Part shown: positions 13,597 through 17,976 of the stretch, in pieces
Position numbering within the stretch: the first letter of the stretch is position 1
Layout: the number at the start of each line of letters is the position of its first letter
NCBI GenBank assembly: GCA_900553885.1
Contig: USFD01000066.1
Location: 1-17,976 of the forward strand
DNA: 17,976 bases
Reading direction: 5' to 3'
DNA from: an uncultured Ruminococcus sp.
GTDB taxonomy: Bacteria; Bacillota; Clostridia; Lachnospirales; Lachnospiraceae
Made by a program: the position numbers and the translations under genes
Notes under the pieces: model-generated
What the model was told of the DNA's origin: nothing
Seen by the model: the letters and a program-made list of their open reading frames with translations, nothing else
Databases searched by the model: none

Positions 13597-14507
13597 TCGG
13601 ATTGAAGCGCAGAAAAGGACTGATCATTATGCTGTGCGTCCTGTGCGTACTTCTTGCAGTATATTTTGCCCTGTACAGCTGGAACAGCCGGCAGAAAGAG
13701 AAGGAGAAGGCCAGGGAAGAGGCCGGGATCATTCATGTAACAGATACGGATGCCGCGGAGATCACAGCGTTTAGCTATAACATGGGAAATGGACATCTGT
13801 CTTTTGAAAGGCGGGACGGACAGTGGTATTACACAGAGGATGAAGACTTCCCTCTGGATCAGAGTGTGCCGGAACAGATCGCGGGAGAGATGGGACAGAT
13901 TACAGCGGACCGGGAACTGAAGGACGGAGATGATCCGGCGGATTACGGACTGGATGAACCTCAGTACACAATGGAATATACGGATACTTCCGGTGATACG
14001 ATAACAGTGGAACTGGGGAATCTTACCGGAGATTACTATTATGCCCGGGTAAGCGGCAGCGACAGTATTTATACGGTTCCTTCGTCTCTGACGGAAGACC
14101 TCAATTATACGCTGGATGATATGGCGGTGCTGGATGACTATCCTGCTATCGGCAGCGGCAATCTGGTCCGGGAATCCATTACGCAGAATGGAGAAACGAC
14201 GACATATGATTCGGAAAATGAGGACCAGGCGGAAGATATTGCAGCAGTGGCAGGCGGCCTGGGCGCGGTAACTCTGTCCAGGGCGGCGGATTATTCCGTG
14301 GAAGATAAGGATCTGGAAGGTTACGGACTTGACGAAACGTCCCGGATTACAGTGGAGGCAGTGTATACAGAGAATGGAGAGGAGAAGACACTGACCCTTT
14401 ATATCGGGGACGAAGATGAGGACGGAAACCGGTATGTTATGATAAATGATTCCAGGATTGTATACCTGATTTCAGATGAGATATGCCAGAATATTCTAAA
14501 TTGTTAA
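13593..14507 (+). CDS. DUF4340 domain-containing membrane-anchored protein
   Basis: A 304-residue protein whose start overlaps the previous stop (GTGA). An alternative TTG at 13602 has an even better binding site (GAGGTGATC) and would remove three residues. One N-terminal membrane helix (about 9-29) is followed by an extracytoplasmic region with two DUF4340-like repeats: the DLGNLTG-type segment near 140-150 and LYIGDEDEDGNRYV near the C-terminus. Both are preceded by YGLDEPQY / YGLDETSR motifs. DUF4340 genes commonly follow gldG-like genes, so it is probably an accessory part of the same envelope machine. No terminator is visible after it. Confidence 0.87.
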   Translation: MIGLKRRKGLIIMLCVLCVLLAVYFALYSWNSRQKEKEKAREEAGIIHVTDTDAAEITAFSYNMGNGHLSFERRDGQWYYTEDEDFPLDQSVPEQIAGEMGQITADRELKDGDDPADYGLDEPQYTMEYTDTSGDTITVELGNLTGDYYYARVSGSDSIYTVPSSLTEDLNYTLDDMAVLDDYPAIGSGNLVRESITQNGETTTYDSENEDQAEDIAAVAGGLGAVTLSRAADYSVEDKDLEGYGLDETSRITVEAVYTENGEEKTLTLYIGDEDEDGNRYVMINDSRIVYLISDEICQNILNC

Positions 14508-14529
14508 TAATTATTTCATTTTATTTCAA

Positions 14530-14558
14530 TTGACAACGGGCAGAAAACAGAGCAAAAT
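14530..14558 (+). promoter_or_regulatory. Promoter candidate before the zinc-ribbon membrane gene
   Basis: A perfect TTGACA (14530-14535) is followed after 17 bases by CAAAAT (four of six consensus positions), in an AT-rich gap. The leader would be about 95 bases. Confidence 0.4.
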
Positions 14559-14657
14559 ATATCTTAAATGTCAACGATGTCAGTATGCGGGAAGAGAAAA
14601 CGGCAGACAGGATCTGCTTTTCCTGCATATGCTTTTATGCAAAAGGATGGAGAAAAA

Positions 14658-15065
14658 ATGAAAGAAAGACTAATACGTTTCATGCAGGGGAGATACGGAA
14701 TTGACCAGTTGTCCAAGGTGCTGATTGTGCTTGGCGTTGTGGCTGTTCTCATCTCGGCGTTTGTAAACTGGGGAGTTCTGGGCCTTATTGTTTATTTCCT
14801 GGGCTGGGCGCTTGTGATCTGGGGATATTTCAGAGTGTTTTCCAGAAATGTTTCAAAACGTTATGCGGAAAATGAAGCGTTTCTGGCAAAAACCAGCGGA
14901 ATCAGGAACTTTTTTCAGAAACAGAAGTATATGTGGCAGCAGCGGAAAGCATATCATATTTATAAATGCCCGGGATGCGGCCAGAAAATCCGGATTCCCA
15001 GAGGAAAAGGGAAGATTGAGATCCGCTGTCCCAAGTGCAGCACCACATTTATAAAGAAGAGCTGA
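14658..15065 (+). CDS. Membrane protein with C-terminal zinc ribbon
   Basis: A 135-residue protein. Two adjacent membrane helices (about 19-37 and 40-58) are followed by a basic, helical linker (about 60-100) and a C-terminal zinc ribbon with C104, C107, C124 and C127. The ribbon (KCPGCGQKIRIPRG and RCPKCSTTF) resembles the MJ0042/zinc-ribbon type seen in Lachnospiraceae membrane proteins of unknown role. The ATG at 14658 is chosen because AGGATGGAG lies just upstream. The open frame extends to 14568 but starts there with no binding site and with non-homologous-looking sequence. It lies 64 bases ahead of the J-domain gene, probably in the same transcript. Confidence 0.82.
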   Translation: MKERLIRFMQGRYGIDQLSKVLIVLGVVAVLISAFVNWGVLGLIVYFLGWALVIWGYFRVFSRNVSKRYAENEAFLAKTSGIRNFFQKQKYMWQQRKAYHIYKCPGCGQKIRIPRGKGKIEIRCPKCSTTFIKKS

Positions 15066-15129
15066 TTGCAGAACAAAGAGGGACGGATTTCGGAGATTCG
15101 TTTTAATGCGAGACAGGGAGTGGGAGACG

Positions 15130-15900
15130 ATGACAGATCCATACAGTGTATTAGGCGTAGACAGGAATGCAACGGATGACGAGATAAAAAAAGCATACAG
15201 GAGCCTGAGCAGAAAGTATCACCCGGATGCGAATATTAATAATCCGCATAAGGATGAGGCGGAGGCAAAGTTTAAAGAGGTTCAGCAGGCGTATCAGCAG
15301 ATCATGGATGAACGTGAAAGAGGATATACTGCCGGAGGGCAGAGCGGATCCTATGCCGGCGGCTCTTCTGCAGGCGGCGGATCCGGCTATGGCGGTTCTT
15401 CCTACGGCGGTTACGGTCCCTTTGGCGGCTACGGCCCGTTTGGAGGTTTCGGCGGCTACGGGCAGGAAGAGGATCCGGGCAGACGGCAGCAGAATATGGA
15501 TCCCCATCTGCGGGCGGCGGCAAATTATATCCGGAGCGGCCACTATCAGGAAGCGCTCAATGTGCTTGAAGGAATTAAAGAGAGAAATGCGCTCTGGTAT
15601 TTTTACAGCGCTTCTGCGAATTCCGGCCTGGGCAACAACGTTACAGCTCTGGAACATGCCAGGGAGGCGGTCCGCCTGGAACCGGAAAACACCCAGTACC
15701 GGATGCTGCTGGAACGGCTGGAAGGCGGCGGCGCCTGGTATCAGCAGCGCCAGACTATGTACGGATATCCGGGCTCGTTTGACAGCAGCTGCTGCGTAAA
15801 ACTGTGTGTGGCAAATCTTCTGTGCAATCTCTGCTGCGGCGGAGGCGGCCTGTGCTGCGGCGGCTACGGCGGATCCGGCGGCTATGGCGGTTACGTATAA
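15130..15900 (+). CDS. J-domain protein with Gly-rich linker, TPR-like region and Cys-rich tail
   Basis: A 256-residue Hsp70 co-chaperone-like protein. The J domain covers about 1-62 with the essential HPD (31-33). A Gly/Tyr/Ser-rich linker (about 66-112) contains a repeated GGYGPF unit. Residues about 122-195 form two TPR-like helical pairs (YIRSGHYQEALNVLEGI, LEHAREAVRLEPEN). The tail has eight cysteines in CC-type pairs (C221 to C243) within Gly-rich sequence. There is no DnaJ zinc-finger or substrate-binding domain, so it is a type C J protein. Start ATG 15130 follows GGGAG; an ATG at 15106 would add eight residues. The preceding gene also encodes a cysteine-metal protein. Confidence 0.85.
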   Translation: MTDPYSVLGVDRNATDDEIKKAYRSLSRKYHPDANINNPHKDEAEAKFKEVQQAYQQIMDERERGYTAGGQSGSYAGGSSAGGGSGYGGSSYGGYGPFGGYGPFGGFGGYGQEEDPGRRQQNMDPHLRAAANYIRSGHYQEALNVLEGIKERNALWYFYSASANSGLGNNVTALEHAREAVRLEPENTQYRMLLERLEGGGAWYQQRQTMYGYPGSFDSSCCVKLCVANLLCNLCCGGGGLCCGGYGGSGGYGGYV

Positions 15901-16097
15901 AAAGAATACCCTCAGCTGAAAGGGGTACATATGGCTGAAGCAAAGACGCTTCATTCCGGCACTGTGTATTTCCTGCAGCTGGGGGTAAAATAATATTTGC
16001 AGAAAAGACAGAAAATGGCGTATTATAGTAGAAGGCGGCGGAAGGCTTCCGGTTTTTCCGGAAACGGCAGCGCTGTGTGAGATAAAAGAAAACATAT
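15901..16097 (+). other. Leader region with hairpins upstream of tRNA-Sec
   Basis: No gene is seen here. ACCCTCAGCTG (about 15908-15918) can pair with CAGCTGGGGGT (about 15976-15986) around a loop that contains a GAAGC/GCTTC hairpin. TTCCGG/CCGGAA with a five-T loop lies near 16049-16065. None is followed by a clean T-run. The tRNA promoter candidate lies between these structures. Confidence 0.45.
15997..16026 (+). promoter_or_regulatory. Promoter candidate for tRNA-Sec
   Basis: TTGCAG (15997-16002) and TATTAT (16021-16026) are separated by 18 bases, about 70 bases before the tRNA 5' end. Confidence 0.45.
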
Positions 16098-16195
16098 GGG
16101 GGCAGAAAAGTGACTGGTGTGCTTCCGGGTCTTCAAAACCTGTGTGGGGCGGCAGAACCGTCCCGGGTGGGTTCGATTCCCACATGTCCCCGCCA
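16098..16195 (+). tRNA. selC: tRNA-Sec (anticodon TCA)
   Basis: A 98-base tRNA with the hallmarks of bacterial selenocysteine tRNA. It has an extended acceptor stem (GGGGGCAG with ATGTCCCC; seven pairs, one of them G-U, then a G/A mismatch at the eighth) and a 5-bp D stem. The anticodon arm is CGGGT-CTTCAAA-ACCTG with anticodon TCA at 16133-16135. A long 7-bp variable arm (GGGGCGG/CCGTCCC, one G-U pair) precedes the T arm GTGGG-TTCGATT-CCCAC and an encoded discriminator G plus CCA. It decodes UGA as selenocysteine with SelA, SelB and SelD, none of which is in the window. No terminator separates it from hydF. Confidence 0.95.
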
Positions 16196-16249
16196 AAGCA
16201 GAATGAGTATACAGGGATAAAGAAGAATATATAAAAAGAAGGAATGAAA

Positions 16250-17482
16250 ATGAACATGAATCAGACGCCGATGTCCGAAAGAGTGCACATCGGCTTTTTT
16301 GGAAAAAGAAATGCAGGAAAGTCCAGTGTTATGAATGCAGTGACCGGGCAGGATCTGGCTGTGGTCTCTGAAGTGAAGGGAACGACGACAGATCCGGTCT
16401 ATAAGTCTATGGAACTGCTCCCTCTCGGTCCGGTAGTTATGATGGATACTCCGGGAATTGATGATGAAGGCGAACTGGGAGGCCTGCGGGTCAGGAAAAG
16501 TTACCAGGTCCTCAATAAGACAGATGCGGCTGTGCTTGTCATAGACGGCCAGACGGGAGCGTCCGGAGAGGATGCGGCTCTGCTTCGCCGTATCCGGAAA
16601 AAGAACATTCCTTATACGGTAGTTCTGAATAAACAGGATCTGGCTCCGGAAGGCGTGTTAAATCAGGCGGCCGGTATCCTGGACATTCCGGCAGAACAGA
16701 TTCTGGCCGTCAGCGCGGCAGCCGGAACAGGAATCACGGAACTCAAAGAACGGATTGCCGCGATTGCAAAACAGGAAGAGCCGAAACTCAGAATTGTGGG
16801 GGATATGATTTCTCCTTCAGATTTTATTATCCTGGTAGTTCCTATTGACAGCGCGGCGCCGAAAGGCAGACTGATTCTTCCGCAGCAGCAGACAATCCGG
16901 GATATCCTGGAGGCAGATGCGGTTTCCATTGTTATAAAGGAAAACCGCGTGAAGGAGACGATAGAAAGCCTGGGCAAGAAGCCGCGGCTTGTAATCACGG
17001 ACAGCCAGGCCTTTGAAAAAGTTGCCGCTGATACGCCGGAAGATATTCTGCTTACCTCGTTCTCCATTCTCTTTGCCAGATACAAGGGAAATCTTCAGAC
17101 GGCAGTAGCGGGAGTGACCGCCCTGGATAAGCTGCAGGACGGGGATAAAATTCTGATCAGCGAAGGCTGTACCCATCACAGACAGTGCGACGATATCGGG
17201 ACAGTCAAGATTCCGCGCTGGATCCGGGAGTATACCGGAAAAGATATCCGGTTTGAGACAAGTTCCGGCACACAGTTCCCGGATGAACTGGGAGAGTACA
17301 GGCTGATCGTACACTGCGGCGGATGCATGCTCAATGAAAGAGAGATGAAATACCGCCTAAGCTGCGCGGCTGACCAGGGAGTGCCCATGACAAACTACGG
17401 CATTCTGATCGCATACATAAAAGGAATCCTGGAACGAAGTGTAGAATTGTTCCCTGAAATTCACAGACTGCTGGAGAAATGA
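16250..17482 (+). CDS. hydF: [FeFe]-hydrogenase maturation GTPase HydF
   Basis: A 410-residue scaffold and GTPase that assembles the H-cluster 2Fe subcluster with HydE and HydG and delivers it to HydA. The G domain covers about 10-170: P-loop GKRNAGKSS (18-26), switch TTTDPV, DTPG (66-69), NKQD (127-130). A dimerisation domain follows, then the C-terminal cluster-binding domain with CTHH (C307, H309) and HCGGC (H355, C356, C359), the CxHx(n)HCxxC pattern of HydF. ATG 16250 is preferred because AAGAAGGA sits 6 bases upstream; ATGs at 16244 and 16256 are alternatives. It follows tRNA-Sec by 54 bases and is closed by a terminator. hydE and hydG are not in the window. Confidence 0.95.
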   Translation: MNMNQTPMSERVHIGFFGKRNAGKSSVMNAVTGQDLAVVSEVKGTTTDPVYKSMELLPLGPVVMMDTPGIDDEGELGGLRVRKSYQVLNKTDAAVLVIDGQTGASGEDAALLRRIRKKNIPYTVVLNKQDLAPEGVLNQAAGILDIPAEQILAVSAAAGTGITELKERIAAIAKQEEPKLRIVGDMISPSDFIILVVPIDSAAPKGRLILPQQQTIRDILEADAVSIVIKENRVKETIESLGKKPRLVITDSQAFEKVAADTPEDILLTSFSILFARYKGNLQTAVAGVTALDKLQDGDKILISEGCTHHRQCDDIGTVKIPRWIREYTGKDIRFETSSGTQFPDELGEYRLIVHCGGCMLNEREMKYRLSCAADQGVPMTNYGILIAYIKGILERSVELFPEIHRLLEK

Positions 17483-17535
17483 CAGCATGGATTATGCAGG
17501 GGAGTTTGCAGAATAAAATTATCAGAGAAGATAGA

Positions 17536-17580
17536 AAATACCGCTGTCCGGTTTGGCATGGACAGCGGTATTTCCTTCTG
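17536..17580 (+). terminator. Intrinsic terminator after hydF
   Basis: AAATACCGCTGTCC (17536-17549) pairs perfectly over 14 bases with GGACAGCGGTATTT (17560-17573), then CCTTCT. It lies 53 bases after the hydF stop. Confidence 0.85.
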
Positions 17581-17809
17581 GTATGTAATTGAGAGGATTT
17601 CCTCCACTGCCGGGTCTGTCCTGCACATAACTGGGGAATTATCCTTATATAAAGGAGGCAGAAGCAGAAATGTCATCCGGATAAACTTTGGGGGAAGTTA
17701 CCGGAAAAACCTTTGTACCGGCAGCAAGACCTGCAAAAACACGGCGGTTCCCGGGGAAAATGTGGCATAATATTTCCATATAAAATACATTGAGCATTTT
17801 TGAACAAAT

Positions 17810-17843
17810 AAAAAAAGACAGTTTTCCCCGAAAGAAAACCGCC
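17810..17843 (-). terminator. Leftward intrinsic terminator
   Basis: On the minus strand GGCGGTTTTC pairs with GAAAACTGTC over 10 positions including two G-U pairs, with a 7-base loop, followed by TTTTTTT (17810-17816). No leftward gene ends nearby within the window. Confidence 0.75.
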
Positions 17844-17860
17844 TTTGGTTTTTACAAGTC
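17810..17860 (-). ncRNA. Candidate short leftward RNA (about 50 nt)
   Basis: A consensus promoter and a strong terminator in the same leftward orientation are only about 50 bases apart with no frame between them. The predicted RNA would be a short 5' tail plus the terminator hairpin. It could be a small RNA, a decoy transcript, or the terminated leader of a longer read-through message. Expression is inferred, not seen. Confidence 0.4.
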
Positions 17861-17866
17861 ATGTAC

Positions 17867-17895
17867 ACTATAGCATTTAAAAGTGAATGTGTCAA
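17867..17895 (-). promoter_or_regulatory. Leftward sigma-70-type promoter
   Basis: On the minus strand a perfect TTGACA (17890-17895) is followed after 17 bases by TATAGT (17867-17872). The predicted start is near 17860, directly before the leftward terminator. Confidence 0.65.
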
Positions 17896-17976
17896 ATGAA
17901 TTTGAATTTGCAGGTGAAGATAACTTCCGCCGGGACGGGATGAGGGAGTGCCGGAGGACACACTTTTGTTCGGACA

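Larger units (their letters stand above)
17581..17976. other. Gene-free right edge
   Basis: About 400 bases with no credible coding sequence. An AAAGGAGG at about 17651 is followed by an ATG that opens only a four-codon frame (MSSG, stop). The stretch 17810-17895 holds the leftward promoter and terminator listed separately. I see nothing recognisable in 17896-17976. Confidence 0.5.

Noticed and set aside
15430..15470. Short tandem repeats in the J-domain gene
   Set aside because: They encode the Gly/Tyr-rich linker in frame and are explained by protein composition.
15151..16257. Leftward frame of 368 codons antisense to the J-domain gene and tRNA-Sec
   Set aside because: It spans a certain tRNA and mirrors Gly-rich codons of the J protein. 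Such long antisense frames arise from codon bias.
17558..17770. Rightward 70-codon frame after hydF
   Set aside because: Its start lies inside the hydF terminator, it has no binding site, and no family is recognised.
17698..17961. Leftward 87-codon frame at the right edge
   Set aside because: It spans the candidate promoter and terminator on the same strand and has no binding site.
1..17976. CRISPR array, prophage or transposase genes
   Set aside because: No regularly spaced repeats, phage structural genes or transposase motifs were seen on either strand.

Overview
The window looks like chromosomal DNA of a strict anaerobe of the Clostridia, most likely Lachnospiraceae (Blautia, Dorea or Mediterraneibacter-like). 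The reasons are purine-rich coding strands, strong AGGAGG-type ribosome binding sites, frequent TTG and GTG starts, a PerR plus rubrerythrin oxidative-stress locus, the [FeFe]-hydrogenase maturase HydF, a selenocysteine tRNA, and the Gld-type ABC system with a DUF4340 protein. This placement is from family knowledge and general sequence style, not from a search.

Left part (1-2.4 kb). Two leftward genes, a small DUF1858 protein and a secreted SH3-NlpC/P60 wall hydrolase, each have a near-consensus sigma-70-type promoter and an intrinsic terminator. Between them lies an AT-rich non-coding stretch with three exact DnaA boxes and two small palindromes. The hydrolase promoter has a direct-repeat operator like a WalR box over its start point. 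From 2.45 kb on, all confident genes but one are rightward, so gene orientation flips around this region.

Oxidative-stress block (2.35-4.4 kb). perR has a consensus promoter with a Fur-family palindrome at the start point. It is followed by a reverse rubrerythrin (rubredoxin domain first), a terminator-like hairpin, and a classical rubrerythrin (rubredoxin domain last). A leftward GIY-YIG protein converges on the end of this block and shares its terminator.

Structured non-coding element (about 4.51-5.13 kb). About 620 bases without a credible gene fold into nested inverted repeats: an outer closing stem, a left hairpin arm and a very long central hairpin that includes 29 perfect base pairs. 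I cannot assign it to a named family. A PF09818 ABC-class ATPase gene begins 88 bases beyond it.

Middle block (5.2-8.9 kb). The rightward genes encode the ATPase, a YbaK/ProX-type aminoacyl-tRNA deacylase, an acidic two-helix membrane protein of unknown role, and the tRNA methyltransferase MnmM/YtqB. A strong terminator closes the block.

ABC block (9.1-14.5 kb). A secreted SGNH hydrolase, an ABC ATPase, an ABC-2 permease, a GldG-like auxiliary protein and a DUF4340 protein are tightly spaced or overlapping. They look like one operon for an envelope-associated ABC machine of unknown substrate.

Right part (14.6-18 kb). A membrane zinc-ribbon protein and a J-domain/TPR protein with a cysteine-rich tail are followed by tRNA-Sec. 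hydF follows the tRNA with no visible terminator between them. The last 400 bases hold no credible gene. They do contain a consensus leftward promoter directly upstream of an intrinsic terminator, which predicts a transcript of about 50 nucleotides.
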